Assembly: GCA_021782365.1 (NCBI GenBank)
Contig: JAJXVB010000009.1
Location: 1 to 64,000 of the forward strand
From: Pseudomonadota bacterium
Lineage (GTDB): Bacteria > Pseudomonadota > Gammaproteobacteria > Burkholderiales > Gallionellaceae
Direction of reading: 5' to 3'
DNA length: 64,000 nucleotides
Position numbers and translations under genes: made by a program. Below, piece by piece: positions 19,461 through 28,288 of the stretch (within the stretch, counting starts at the first letter, position 1; each line of letters opens with the position of its first letter). The notes beneath the pieces were generated by a model, which ran no database searches, was not told where the DNA came from, and saw only the letters and a list, made by a program, of their open reading frames with translations.

Positions 19461-20729
19461 TTACCAGAGCAGCGGCAACAATCCCAGAACGGCCAACCCC
19501 AGCAGCAGGACCAGGCTCTGCACACCCGTCTTGCGCGAGGAAAGCGCATAGGCATAGATACCCTTGATCACGTTGTTGCTGGCCGCCGCGATCAGGATGC
19601 CGTCCGAGGCGACATGTAGCGGCGTCATCAAAGGCGCCGACTGCGTCAGACCCATGATGAAGGGATCCACATCGGTCACGCCCATGATCGCAGCCAGCGT
19701 ATAGACGCCCGACCTTCCAAGGTAGGTCACGGCCAGATGGGTCGCGACCAGCATGCCGACAAAGAGCAGCGCAAAGAACAGCGCCGCCCTGATCTCCAGC
19801 GGATTCTTCGGTTCGACCGCCTGTCCCGCCTTCAACGCTATGGCATCGGAGCGCCTCGACCAGATCCATCCCGCAGCCATCGCGATGATTGCGAGCACGA
19901 CAAAAGGGATGGCCAGCTTTTCCATCAGGGCCTGATTGAAGAGCGCCAACAGGACCGCGAGGCGCAGATACATCACACCCGATGCAATCAGCATGCCCCC
20001 CGAGAAAAGATGGGGTTGTTCCTGATCCTTGGATCGTCTGGCCAGGGCCACCGTCGCAACCGTAGAGGAATAGGCGCCGCCCAGGAGAGCCGCCAGGATC
20101 ACGCTCCCCTTCTCCCTGGTCAGGCGTTGCAGAACATAGCTGCCGTACGACACGCCGCTGACCGCCACCACGACGACCCAGGTCTTGAAGGGATTGATCT
20201 GGAACGGGGTGTAAGGCACATCGGGCAAGAGCGGCAGGATCACCGCGGAGAGGAAAAGAAACTTGGCGAAGGTCAGGATGTCCGTGCTTTCGATGCGCTT
20301 GGCCAGGCTCTCCAGCCCTTCCTTCAGCTCGAGCAGAAGAAGGCTGGAGACCGTCAGCGCCGTGGCGATCCAGAACATCTCGTGGTAGACGAAGGCGCCG
20401 ACGAGATAGGTGGCAAGCCCCGACATCTCAGATGTGACGCCCGAACTCGACGATGTGGTGAGCTTGTGCCAGTAGGAAATCATCAAAAATCCGCCCACCA
20501 CGGCGAAGCCAATCGCCTGAGGCAGGAGATCGCCGCCCGAGAGCTCGCTCATCGAATAGCCGATCAGCCCGATCAAGGGAAAAGTGCGCACGCCGCCGAA
20601 CGAATAGTGCCCATCCCTGTCCTTGCGCTCCTCGCGCTCCAGCCCGATCAGGAATGACAGGAAGAGAACGAAAAGCACATGCGCCCATTCAGGCGGCATC
20701 GATCCGAAAAGATTCATGGCATCCATCAA
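19461..20729 (-). CDS. MgtC/SapB family protein with DUF4010 domain
   Basis: 422 residues with about 12 predicted membrane helices. The N-terminal third has the MgtC signature (LSFLIGLEREERKD and a GVRTFPLIGLIGY loop); the C-terminal two thirds match DUF4010 (including GGAYSSTVATVALARRS and VDPFIMGLTQSA). The function of this long form is unknown; MgtC itself modulates ATP synthase and magnesium homeostasis. No operon partner. Confidence 0.88.
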   Translation of the reverse strand: MMDAMNLFGSMPPEWAHVLFVLFLSFLIGLEREERKDRDGHYSFGGVRTFPLIGLIGYSMSELSGGDLLPQAIGFAVVGGFLMISYWHKLTTSSSSGVTSEMSGLATYLVGAFVYHEMFWIATALTVSSLLLLELKEGLESLAKRIESTDILTFAKFLFLSAVILPLLPDVPYTPFQINPFKTWVVVVAVSGVSYGSYVLQRLTREKGSVILAALLGGAYSSTVATVALARRSKDQEQPHLFSGGMLIASGVMYLRLAVLLALFNQALMEKLAIPFVVLAIIAMAAGWIWSRRSDAIALKAGQAVEPKNPLEIRAALFFALLFVGMLVATHLAVTYLGRSGVYTLAAIMGVTDVDPFIMGLTQSAPLMTPLHVASDGILIAAASNNVIKGIYAYALSSRKTGVQSLVLLLGLAVLGLLPLLW

Positions 20730-20762
20730 AAATGCGAAGAGGAATCCATTGTATTCCCGTCT

Positions 20763-21671
20763 TCACTTTACCGCACCAGTCTGGCTCCTGTTGAGGCTCA
20801 CGATGAGCACCCCGCACATCACAAGGAATGCGCCCGCGACCTGCAGGAGCGTGACTTTTTCGCCGAGGAAAAGATAAGCCAGATAGATCGTGCTGACGGG
20901 GCCTATCGAACCGATCAGCGACGCATGGGAGGAACCTATGTGTCTTATCGCATAGGAGAGCAGGAAGACCGGAAGCACGGTGGAAAAGAGCGCCATCGCG
21001 ACCGAATATTCGTAGACGCGAAAGGGCAGATCGAGTGAGCCCAGCCTATGCGTCACCCCAAACTGCAGCAGGCAGGCGATGCTCGCCACGATCATCGCCA
21101 GCGAAGTGAAACGCTCGACGCCCAGTCTCGCGATCGCATGCCCCGCACCCACGAGGTATATCGAATAGGAGAGCGTGCTCGCAAAGACAAGCATGGCCCC
21201 AAGCAGGACAGACTCTCCCTGACGCCCTCCCGCATCGTGCAAAAACACGAGCGCAATGCCCAGATAGCTCAACGCCATCGCCGCGAGCACCTTCCTTCCT
21301 ATCGCCCGTTTGTATATCAGCGCGGCAAGCACCACCGTCATCGTCGGATAGAGAAAGAGGATGAGGCGCTCCAGCCCCGCGGTGATGTACTGCAAGCCCA
21401 GGAAATCGAAGAGGCTGGAAAGATAGTAGCCTATCAGACCCAGCCCCAGGACCATCATCTTGTCCTTTAGAGAAAGCGGATCGATTTTTCTGCGGCACAC
21501 CCAAAACAGCACGGCCACGAAAAAAGGCATCGCGAAAGCCATGCGCAATGCGAGCAGCGTGATGGTGTCGACGCGGTACTGGTAGGCCAGCTTGACCAGG
21601 ATGGCCTTAGCCGAAAACCCGATTGCCGCGAGCAGCGCGAACACCACTCCTGCATAGCCGCCCTCACGCAT
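20763..21671 (-). CDS. EamA/DMT-family transporter
   Basis: 302 residues with ten predicted helices arranged as two EamA repeats; each repeat ends in a conserved proline/glutamate-rich helix ([18 protein letters not shown] and [25 protein letters not shown]). These permeases export or import metabolites of unknown identity. The start region overlaps the leuA stop by 8 bases, so cotranscription with leuA is likely and a branched-chain-related substrate is conceivable but unproven. Confidence 0.88.
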   Translation of the reverse strand: MREGGYAGVVFALLAAIGFSAKAILVKLAYQYRVDTITLLALRMAFAMPFFVAVLFWVCRRKIDPLSLKDKMMVLGLGLIGYYLSSLFDFLGLQYITAGLERLILFLYPTMTVVLAALIYKRAIGRKVLAAMALSYLGIALVFLHDAGGRQGESVLLGAMLVFASTLSYSIYLVGAGHAIARLGVERFTSLAMIVASIACLLQFGVTHRLGSLDLPFRVYEYSVAMALFSTVLPVFLLSYAIRHIGSSHASLIGSIGPVSTIYLAYLFLGEKVTLLQVAGAFLVMCGVLIVSLNRSQTGAVK

Positions 21672-23322
21672 CTGTTCTTTCGTGCAACATCCGGTTCACT
21701 CCGCTCAACAATGCCCTGACCGCTGCGGTCACGATATTCGCATCCATGCCCACCCCATAACAGCTGCCTCTCTCATGTGCGATCTCGATGAACGCGCAGG
21801 CCGTCGCATTCCCGCCGTCGGCGCTCGCCCCTATCGAGGATTCATCGTAGCCCGTCACCTTGACGCTCAGCCCCGCCTTCATCAGCGCATGCACAGCGGC
21901 ATCGATCGGCCCGTTTCCAATTCCCGAGAAGGTCTGCCTTTTCCCGTCCATCTCGATCACGAGTTCGATTCCCTGCTTCTCGCCCGACTCGAAAAGATGA
22001 TGGGCAAGATAGCGCAAGGGCAAAGACGCATCAAGGTAGGCGGCTGAAAAAATCCGCCAGATATCCTGAGCGCTCAACTCCCCTCCATCCCGGTCTGCAT
22101 GTCTCTGAACGACGGATGAGAACTCGATCTGCAGGCGGCGCGGCATGACGATGCCGTATCCCGTCTCGAGCAGATAGGCGATTCCTCCCTTTCCGGACTG
22201 GCTGTTCACCCTGATCACGGAGTCGTAATTGCGCCCGACATCCCTGGGATCGATCGGAAGATAAGGCACGCTCCAGAGTTCATCCGGCTTCTGCCTTGCA
22301 AAGCCCTTCCTGATCGCGTCCTGGTGAGATCCGGAAAAGGCCGTGAACACGAGATCGCCCGCATAGGGATGGCGCGGATGGATGGGCAGCTGGTTGCAAT
22401 GCTCGACCGTACGCGCGACCTTGTCGATGTCGGAAAAATCAAGCCCCGGATCGATCCCCTGCGTGTGCAGGTTGAGGGCAAGCGTGACGATGTCCACGTT
22501 TCCCGTCCTCTCCCCGTTTCCGAAGAGGCAGCCCTCGACCCGCTCAGCTCCCGCCATCAACCCCAATTCCGTTGCTGCGACCGCCGTGCCCCTGTCGTTG
22601 TGCGCATGCAGGCTCAGGATAACGCTGTCCCTTCTTCCGAGATTGCGGTGCATCCATTCGACCTGGTCCGCATACACGTTGGGGGTCGAGACCTCGACCG
22701 TCGCGGGAAGGTTGATGATCACCTTATTGAATGGCGTCGCTCCCCATGCCTTTGTCACCGCATCGCATATCTCGAGCGAGAAATCGAGCTCTGTGGCGGA
22801 GAAAGTCTCGGGGCTGTACTCGAGCACCCATTCCGTCTCGGGCTGTCTCGCGGCAAGATCCTTGATCAGGAGAACCGCATCGACCGCCATCTTGACGATC
22901 TCGTCTTTGCCCATGCAAAAAACCATCTCGCGGAATGGCCTTGAGGTCGCGTTGTAAACATGCACGATCGCGCGCCTTGCACCCTTCAGCGATTCCATCG
23001 TGCGGCGGATCAATGGCTCCCGAGCCGCGGTCAGCACTTCTATCGCAACGTCGTGAGGAATTCGGTTTTCCTCGATCAGGGCGCGCACAAAATCGAACTC
23101 GATCTGCGATGCGGAAGGGAACGCGACCTCTATCTCCTTGAATCCGATCCCGCAGAGCATCTCGAACATGCGCATCTTGCGATCAATATTCATCGGTTCG
23201 AAGAGCGACTGGTTGCCGTCGCGCAGATCCGAGCTCATCCATACCGGAGGATTTTCGATGGTTTTGTTCGGCCACTGCCTGTCTGCGAGCGCTATCGGCT
23301 GAAAGGGTCTGTACTTTTCCAT
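21664..23322 (-). CDS. leuA: 2-isopropylmalate synthase (long LeuA form)
   Basis: About 552 residues from [12 protein letters not shown], with AAGGAG 8 bases before the ATG at 23322. The HMGL-like barrel starts at W[10 protein letters not shown] (metal-binding R-D) and includes [17 protein letters not shown]. The C-terminal LeuA dimer domain carries the leucine feedback site ([13 protein letters not shown]). It condenses acetyl-CoA and 2-oxoisovalerate, the first step of leucine synthesis. It is the longer actinobacterial/beta-proteobacterial type. It is divergent from an Lrp-type regulator. Confidence 0.95.
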   Translation of the reverse strand: MEKYRPFQPIALADRQWPNKTIENPPVWMSSDLRDGNQSLFEPMNIDRKMRMFEMLCGIGFKEIEVAFPSASQIEFDFVRALIEENRIPHDVAIEVLTAAREPLIRRTMESLKGARRAIVHVYNATSRPFREMVFCMGKDEIVKMAVDAVLLIKDLAARQPETEWVLEYSPETFSATELDFSLEICDAVTKAWGATPFNKVIINLPATVEVSTPNVYADQVEWMHRNLGRRDSVILSLHAHNDRGTAVAATELGLMAGAERVEGCLFGNGERTGNVDIVTLALNLHTQGIDPGLDFSDIDKVARTVEHCNQLPIHPRHPYAGDLVFTAFSGSHQDAIRKGFARQKPDELWSVPYLPIDPRDVGRNYDSVIRVNSQSGKGGIAYLLETGYGIVMPRRLQIEFSSVVQRHADRDGGELSAQDIWRIFSAAYLDASLPLRYLAHHLFESGEKQGIELVIEMDGKRQTFSGIGNGPIDAAVHALMKAGLSVKVTGYDESSIGASADGGNATACAFIEIAHERGSCYGVGMDANIVTAAVRALLSGVNRMLHERTDA

Positions 23323-23475
23323 GGTCTGCTCCTTGATCTCGATGAGCAGCATCATAAGAAAAATCCCGAAGCAGGTGCTTGCTTTTTATGGTTAATTTAC
23401 GATATAAATAGCAACTATATTCTTATATAAAAAGTAATATTGAAATTATATTTCAAATATACGGAAAGATACAAA

Positions 23476-23931
23476 ATGGACAACTACGACCTGCAGATGC
23501 TGCGCGTGCTGCAGCAGGAAGGAAGGATCAGCAACCAGGATCTCGCGAACCGCATCGGCCTCTCCCCCTCCCCTTGCTTGAGGCGCCTGCATGCGCTCGA
23601 ACAATCGGGGATCATCACCGGATACAGGGCGATGGTCGATGCAAGGGCGATGGGGCTCTCATTGATGGCGCTGATACACATCTCGATGGACCAGCACACG
23701 CCAGAGCGATTTTCCAACTTCGAAGCCAGGATCGCGAAATTGCCCGAAGTGCTCGAGTGTCTGCTGGTCACGGGGCAGGACGCGGACTACCAGTTGAAGG
23801 TGGTGGTCAAAGACATGGACGACTACCAGGATCTGCTCCTGAACAGGATCACGAGGATTGCGGGCGTGACGGGCGTGCACTCGAGCTTCGTGCTGCGCCG
23901 CGTGGTCGACAAGACCGCGCTGCCGCTCTGA
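23476..23931 (+). CDS. Lrp/AsnC-family transcriptional regulator
   Basis: 151 residues from MDNYDLQMLRVLQQEGR. The N-terminal helix-turn-helix (ISNQDLANRIGLSPSPCLRRLHALE) and the C-terminal RAM ligand-binding domain (VLECLLVTGQDADYQLKVVVKD) are clear. It is transcribed divergently from leuA across an AT-rich 153-base gap and probably controls leuA and itself in response to an amino acid. The chosen ATG gives the standard Lrp N-terminus. Confidence 0.92.
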   Translation: MDNYDLQMLRVLQQEGRISNQDLANRIGLSPSPCLRRLHALEQSGIITGYRAMVDARAMGLSLMALIHISMDQHTPERFSNFEARIAKLPEVLECLLVTGQDADYQLKVVVKDMDDYQDLLLNRITRIAGVTGVHSSFVLRRVVDKTALPL

Positions 23932-23938
23932 GCGGCCG

Positions 23939-25582
23939 CTACGCCCCTGCCCGGCAAGCCATCAGCGCATCGCCGAACTCTCGGAAGCTGTTGTCTTTGC
24001 CTATCAGATCGATGATGCCCGCCCGCTCGAGTTTGCCCTGCACGCGCTCGTTCGCGCCCGAGAGGATCACGCGCACGCGGCGACGGTGCAGATCGCGTAT
24101 CACCTCCTCGAGAAACTGCAGCCCGGTGATGTCGATGAACGGCACCCAGCGCAGCCGGATGATCAGGACCTCGGGATCGGTGTGCGTGTCTGCGAGCGCG
24201 CGCTCGAAGTTCTCCACCGCGCCGAAGAAGAAGGGGCCCTCGACGGCATAGACCAGCACGCCAGAGGGCAGAGGCCCCTGCCCCAGCTGCGCGATCTCCT
24301 GGCTCAATTCCTGCTCGGTGGCATGGCGCACCTCGACGCTGCTCGCCATGCGCCTCAAGAAATGCAGGGTGGCCAATATCACGCCGATATTCACCGCGAC
24401 GACCAGGTCCGCGAATACGGTCAGGAAAAAAGTCACCAGCAGGATCACCACATCCGCCCTGGGCGCACGCTTGATCATCCTTATGAAGTGGTGAGCCTCG
24501 CTCATGTTCCAGCACACCACGAACAGGATAGCCGCGAGCACTGCAAGGGGAATGTTGCTTGCGAGAGGTGCTAGCAACATGACGATGAACACCAGAGTTA
24601 ACGCATGGACGATCCCTGCAAGAGGGCTGTTCCCGCCGTTTCGGATATTGGTCGCGGTGCGCGCGATCGCCCCTGTCGCCGCAAAACCCCCGAAAAGCGG
24701 CGTGATGAGATTGGCGATGCCCTGACCGATCAGCTCCTGGTTGGAGTTGTGGCGCGTGCCGGCCATGCCGTCAGCAACCACGGCTGACAGCAGCGATTCG
24801 ATGGCGCCCAGCATCGCGATCGTGAAAGCGGGGCCGATGAGATCGATGATCTCCCGTAAGCTCATGTCGGGAAAGCGCAGCATAGGCAATCCCTGAGGTA
24901 TGCCGCCGAAGGTGCTGCCGATGGTGCGCACGCCTGAAAAGTGGAACACGGCCTGAAGCGAAGTGACCACCACCAGTGCGACCAGGGGGCCCGGAAGGCG
25001 GCGCAACAAGGGCAGGCGCGGCGAGATGATCACCAGCGCCAGAGAAAGCAAAGCCAGTCCCGTGGTCGCGGGATGCCACTGGGGCAACACCTGTAGCAGA
25101 TGCCACAGCTTCACATGAAAATGCGATCCGGCCACCGCAGGCAGGCCGAAGAAATCGCGCCATTCTCCGACCCAGATGATCACCGCGATGCCTGCGGTGA
25201 AACCGAGGATCACCGGATCAGGGATGAACTTGATGATCGTCCCCATGCGCGCCAATCCGAGCAGGAGCAGTATCGCCCCCGCCATCAGCGTGGCCACCTG
25301 CAGGCCTGCGACGCCGTATTTTGCCGTGATGCTCGAGAGGATCACGATGAAAGCCCCGGTGGGCCCGGCAATCTGTATGCGGCTTCCGCCGAAGAGCGAC
25401 ACCGCAAGGCTGGCAACGATGGCGGTATAGATCCCCTGCTCCGGCTTCACGCCTGTTGCGATGGCGAAGGCCATCGCCAGCGGCAGCGCAACCACGCCTA
25501 CGATCAGGCCGGCGATGATGTTGGGCAACCAGTTGCTGCGGCCGAACAGGCCCGCGCGTCTGGCTTCAACAAAGGCGATCAT
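23939..25582 (-). CDS. SulP-family anion transporter with STAS domain
   Basis: About 547 residues from the ATG at 25582, selected because GGAAGG lies 9 bases upstream. The Sulfate_transp domain spans residues 15-390 with 10-14 helices (IIAGLIVGVVALPLAMAFAIATG; NQELIGQGIANL), followed by a C-terminal STAS domain (440-545) with VLVYAVEGPFFFGAVENF. SulP proteins carry sulfate, bicarbonate or other anions; substrate undetermined. A fragment of a second anion permease lies immediately upstream. Confidence 0.9.
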   Translation of the reverse strand: MIAFVEARRAGLFGRSNWLPNIIAGLIVGVVALPLAMAFAIATGVKPEQGIYTAIVASLAVSLFGGSRIQIAGPTGAFIVILSSITAKYGVAGLQVATLMAGAILLLLGLARMGTIIKFIPDPVILGFTAGIAVIIWVGEWRDFFGLPAVAGSHFHVKLWHLLQVLPQWHPATTGLALLSLALVIISPRLPLLRRLPGPLVALVVVTSLQAVFHFSGVRTIGSTFGGIPQGLPMLRFPDMSLREIIDLIGPAFTIAMLGAIESLLSAVVADGMAGTRHNSNQELIGQGIANLITPLFGGFAATGAIARTATNIRNGGNSPLAGIVHALTLVFIVMLLAPLASNIPLAVLAAILFVVCWNMSEAHHFIRMIKRAPRADVVILLVTFFLTVFADLVVAVNIGVILATLHFLRRMASSVEVRHATEQELSQEIAQLGQGPLPSGVLVYAVEGPFFFGAVENFERALADTHTDPEVLIIRLRWVPFIDITGLQFLEEVIRDLHRRRVRVILSGANERVQGKLERAGIIDLIGKDNSFREFGDALMACRAGA

Positions 25583-25650
25583 GCTTCCCATCCTTCCGTG
25601 GTTATGCTTGCGCACCGACACTCGAAGGATATCAGGTTGAGCCAAACTGC

Positions 25651-25797
25651 TCAAACCCGGCCATCTTGGGAATCGCGACGGTAATCGGAACCTGGCCTGC
25701 CAAACGGATCATCGAGCGCATGCCCCGCGAAGCATTCCGGAAATTCGCGACCGTCCTCTTGATCGCGATTGCCGGTTACATGGCAATCCACGGATAG
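25651..25797 (+). pseudogene. C-terminal remnant of a TSUP (TauE/SafE) permease
   Basis: The plus-strand frame ending at TAG 25795-25797 encodes GIATVIGTWPAKRIIERMP followed by REAFRKFATVLLIAIAGYMA. The pattern of a G-rich helix, K-R-x-x-E-R-M/I-P, a basic turn and one last hydrophobic helix is the typical end of TSUP sulfite/sulfonate exporters. No start codon or upstream part remains; the preceding sequence belongs to the 5' region of the SulP gene on the other strand. Seen directly in translation; family assignment is by pattern. Confidence 0.5.
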
Positions 25798-25901
25798 CCC
25801 GGCCTCACGCGACTCATATAGACGAAGGCGCAATATTCTATTTTTCCCGATTAGGGCGAATCCCCCAGAACATCCCTAATGCTGCCTGGACGTGCCTGAA
25901 G

Positions 25902-26759
25902 CTAATGCTTTGCGATTACGACTTCCAGGTATTCGCCCGGCACGACCAGAGAATCCGGCCCGCCGACGTTCATGCGAGAGAGCAGCGCCTCGATATCAGC
26001 AAGCAATTGAACGCGCCTATCCTGTTCGAGCGCTGCACATGCCTTGTGCAGCGGCCCGTAATATCGGGTGAACACATCGATCCAATGCCCGGCGCTGAGA
26101 TAGCGGAATTGAAAATAACGACGCACGCACTGGATATCCGCAGCCTGGCTGCCGAACAGTTCAACGATTTTCGGCTCGGTTCCCCACAAGAGGGGAGATT
26201 GGGTTCCTGGAGGCGGAGGAACGTAACCGGCAATCAGGCGCAGCAGCTCTCCAAGGAAGCCTTCAGGCGTCCAGTTGGCCATCCCTATGCGTCCTCCTTT
26301 GCGGACGACACGCATCAGCTCGCGCGCCACCTGAACCTGATTCGGCGCAAACATGGCGCCGAACGTCGACATAACCGCATCGAACGCTCCGTCGGGGAAG
26401 CTCAAAGCTTCAGCATCTTCGTCTTGGAACCTGATATCGAATCCTTCCGCCTTGGCACGGACCGCCCCCTTTTCAAGGAGCTGAGGAACGTAATCGGTCG
26501 AGGTCACGCGGGCGAATCTTCTTGCGGCCGCAAGCGAAGCGTTTCCGTTTCCGGCTGCGACATCCAGCACCGCTTCTCCGGCGCGCAGGTCCAGCGCCTC
26601 TGCCAGCGTTTCGCCGACGATCTGGAGCGTGGCGCCAATGATTGCATAGTCTCCGCTCGACCAGACAGCCCGCTGCTTTTGCTTGATCGCATCGAAGTCG
26701 ACATTGCCGGCCTGGAAATGGGATTGGGGTACCATACAGGTTGTTGACTGCTTGTTCAT
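25902..26759 (-). CDS. Class I SAM-dependent methyltransferase (UbiE-like)
   Basis: About 285 residues from the ATG at 26759 (GAGGAG upstream). Motif I is VLDVAAGNGNASLAAARRF, followed by TSTDYVPQLL and a VMSTFGAMFAPNQVQVARELMRV block as in Methyltransf_11/UbiE proteins. The substrate is unknown. It is divergent from an AraC-type regulator whose gene starts 156 bases away, suggesting regulation by it. Confidence 0.85.
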   Translation of the reverse strand: MNKQSTTCMVPQSHFQAGNVDFDAIKQKQRAVWSSGDYAIIGATLQIVGETLAEALDLRAGEAVLDVAAGNGNASLAAARRFARVTSTDYVPQLLEKGAVRAKAEGFDIRFQDEDAEALSFPDGAFDAVMSTFGAMFAPNQVQVARELMRVVRKGGRIGMANWTPEGFLGELLRLIAGYVPPPPGTQSPLLWGTEPKIVELFGSQAADIQCVRRYFQFRYLSAGHWIDVFTRYYGPLHKACAALEQDRRVQLLADIEALLSRMNVGGPDSLVVPGEYLEVVIAKH

Positions 26760-26915
26760 GATGCATCTCCTCTTGGGTGACGACATGAGCATTGTTCCTG
26801 AAAGTCATCGTTGACACTTTGCACTGCGTCCGCCAGACTTGATCGACCGTCCGTATTTGGGAGGCCATAGACCGATGGAACGATTCGCAAACAACCAGCC
26901 AGGCTGGGACTGACT

Positions 26916-27917
26916 GTGAGCCGCGATACGCTCTCCGACCTCTTGCTCACTGTGCGGCTGCGCGGTGCGGTGTTCTACTATGTGAGCTTCAAAGACCAGT
27001 GGTCAGCCCAGGCACCTGAAGGCAGCGAAATCGCGGAAGCCGTGATTCCGGGATGCGAGCATGCCATGGAATACCACATGATCGCCAAAGGGAGCGGCTG
27101 GGCGGCGATTTCGGGCGAGCCTCCTGTCAAGCTGGCAGTTGGCGACATCGTGATGTTCCCGCACGGAGACAGCCACGTTCTTTCGAGTGCGCCTGACATG
27201 GAACCCTTTCGCCTGACGGCGGACTGGATATTTTCCACGCGCAACCTGCCCAAACCGTTTCCGATCGCATATCACCACGGCGTCCTGGAGCCGGGAGCGA
27301 AGCTACCCGTAGAGGAAGCAAATACCATCGCAGTGTGCGGTTTTCTCGGATGCGATCTGAAGCCGTTCAATCCGTTGATTGCAGCCCTGCCCAGGATGCT
27401 GCACCTGCCTGCCGCAAGGGCCGGTGACTGGGTTTCGCGCGTCATCGATCAGGCGGTAGCCGAATCGAACAACCCCAGGCCCGGAGGCAGCGCGGTCCTG
27501 GAAAGGCTGTCTGAGATGATGTTCGTCGATGCAGCCCGCCGCTATCTGGAAAATCTTCCCGAGGATGCTACCGGCTGGCTTGCCGGTCTACGCGACCAAT
27601 TCATCGGCCAGGCCCTCGCCCTTATCCATCAAATGCCGGACAAATCCTGGAGCATCGACATATTGGCCCATGAGGTCGGGATGTCGCGCTCTGCATTTTT
27701 CGAACGGTTCGTGAAATATCTCGGACTTCCCCCGATGCAATACCTGGCAAATTGGCGCATCCAGCTTGCGTCCAGGCTACTGCGGGAAACCAATCTCAAA
27801 GTGGCGGCCATTGCCCTGGAAGTCGGATACGAATCCGAGGCGACATTCTCCCGCGCCTTCAGGCGTTTGGTCGGCTCCCCGCCTGCGGCCTGGAGAAAGT
27901 CTCAAACATCTTTCTGA
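26916..27917 (+). CDS. AraC-family regulator with N-terminal cupin domain
   Basis: 333 residues from a GTG at 26916. The N-terminal Cupin_6/AraC-binding domain starts LSDLLLTVRLRGAVFYYV and has VGDIVMFPHGDSHVL. The C-terminal two helix-turn-helix motifs (WSIDILAHEVGMSRSAFFERF and LKVAAIALEVGYESEATFSRAFRR) are typical. It probably controls the divergent methyltransferase gene. The effector is unknown. The ribosome site is weak. Confidence 0.9.
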   Translation: MSRDTLSDLLLTVRLRGAVFYYVSFKDQWSAQAPEGSEIAEAVIPGCEHAMEYHMIAKGSGWAAISGEPPVKLAVGDIVMFPHGDSHVLSSAPDMEPFRLTADWIFSTRNLPKPFPIAYHHGVLEPGAKLPVEEANTIAVCGFLGCDLKPFNPLIAALPRMLHLPAARAGDWVSRVIDQAVAESNNPRPGGSAVLERLSEMMFVDAARRYLENLPEDATGWLAGLRDQFIGQALALIHQMPDKSWSIDILAHEVGMSRSAFFERFVKYLGLPPMQYLANWRIQLASRLLRETNLKVAAIALEVGYESEATFSRAFRRLVGSPPAAWRKSQTSF

Positions 27918-27957
27918 CGGCTTACGGATCAAAGCCTGCCTCCGGCCGGCGGTTTTC

Positions 27958-27997
27958 AGCCCGGCCTGACTCAGAATGGATCGGCGATATACCGCGC
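27958..27997. repeat. Direct repeat copy A flanking the kdp locus
   Basis: Starts AGCCCGGCCTGACTCAGAA and runs to CGCGC. It matches copy B (36185-36225) with about 5 mismatches and one 1-base gap. Read on the minus strand this copy encodes a R-x-I-A-D-P-F-stop tail, echoing the I-F-A-D-P-F end of the reductase gene at copy B, so it may be a relic of a duplicated gene end. Confidence 0.75.
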
Positions 27998-28007
27998 GAC
28001 ACGCGCG

Positions 28008-28060
28008 CATTTTTACGATTCTTTTATACGGACTCGCCGATTATTTTCAGAATCTATATT
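28008..28060 (+). promoter_or_regulatory. Candidate kdp promoter with KdpE-like T-rich box
   Basis: CATTTTTACGATTCTTTTATAC (28009-28029) is a T-rich direct repeat resembling the KdpE-binding region of the E. coli kdp promoter. A TATATT at 28055-28060 follows with a poor -35, as expected for an activator-dependent promoter. It lies 53 bases before the first ORF of the kdp locus. The resemblance is from memory of the E. coli site. Confidence 0.5.
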
Positions 28061-28112
28061 GCGCATTGCCTATCATGACTTCGTTCATGAATTCGGCATA
28101 CAGGAGGCAATC

Positions 28113-28205
28113 GTGGATCTTCTATATCTAGCAGGCGTCGGCCTTTTCTTTTTTCTGATGATCGGGCTGGCAACAGGCTGCAACAGGCTGGGAGGCGAAA
28201 AATGA
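28113..28205 (+). CDS. 30-residue single-helix membrane protein upstream of kdpF
   Basis: GTG start with GGAGG 6 bases upstream. It encodes a single transmembrane helix ([18 protein letters not shown]) followed by NRLGGEK. Its TGA overlaps the ATG of kdpF (ATGA), so it is translated as part of the kdp operon. Small ORFs of this kind precede kdpF in some Proteobacteria, but I do not know an assigned role. A 10-base tandem repeat (CAACAGGCTG twice) lies inside it. Confidence 0.65.
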   Translation: MDLLYLAGVGLFFFLMIGLATGCNRLGGEK

Positions 28206-28288
28206 GCCTGATTATCAGCGCTATCGTTGCGGCTGCGCTTTTCATCTATCTTGTTGCAGCGCTCCTTTATCCGGAGGATTTTTCATGA
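28202..28288 (+). CDS. kdpF: K+-transporting ATPase small subunit KdpF
   Basis: 28 residues: a single hydrophobic helix ending L-Y-P-E-D-F, close to the L-x-x-x-E-x-F end typical of KdpF. The start overlaps the preceding small ORF and the stop overlaps kdpA (ATGA). KdpF stabilises the KdpABC complex in the inner membrane. Confidence 0.85.
   Translation: MSLIISAIVAAALFIYLVAALLYPEDFS

Noticed and set aside
23323-23475. Leucine leader peptide and attenuator ahead of leuA
   Set aside because: The in-frame upstream codons contain only two adjacent leucines, and the only hairpin (AAGCA/TGCTT) has a 2-base loop. Not convincing.
28171-28190. 10-base tandem repeat CAACAGGCTG
   Set aside because: Only two copies inside a small coding sequence; probably replication slippage, not a functional repeat.
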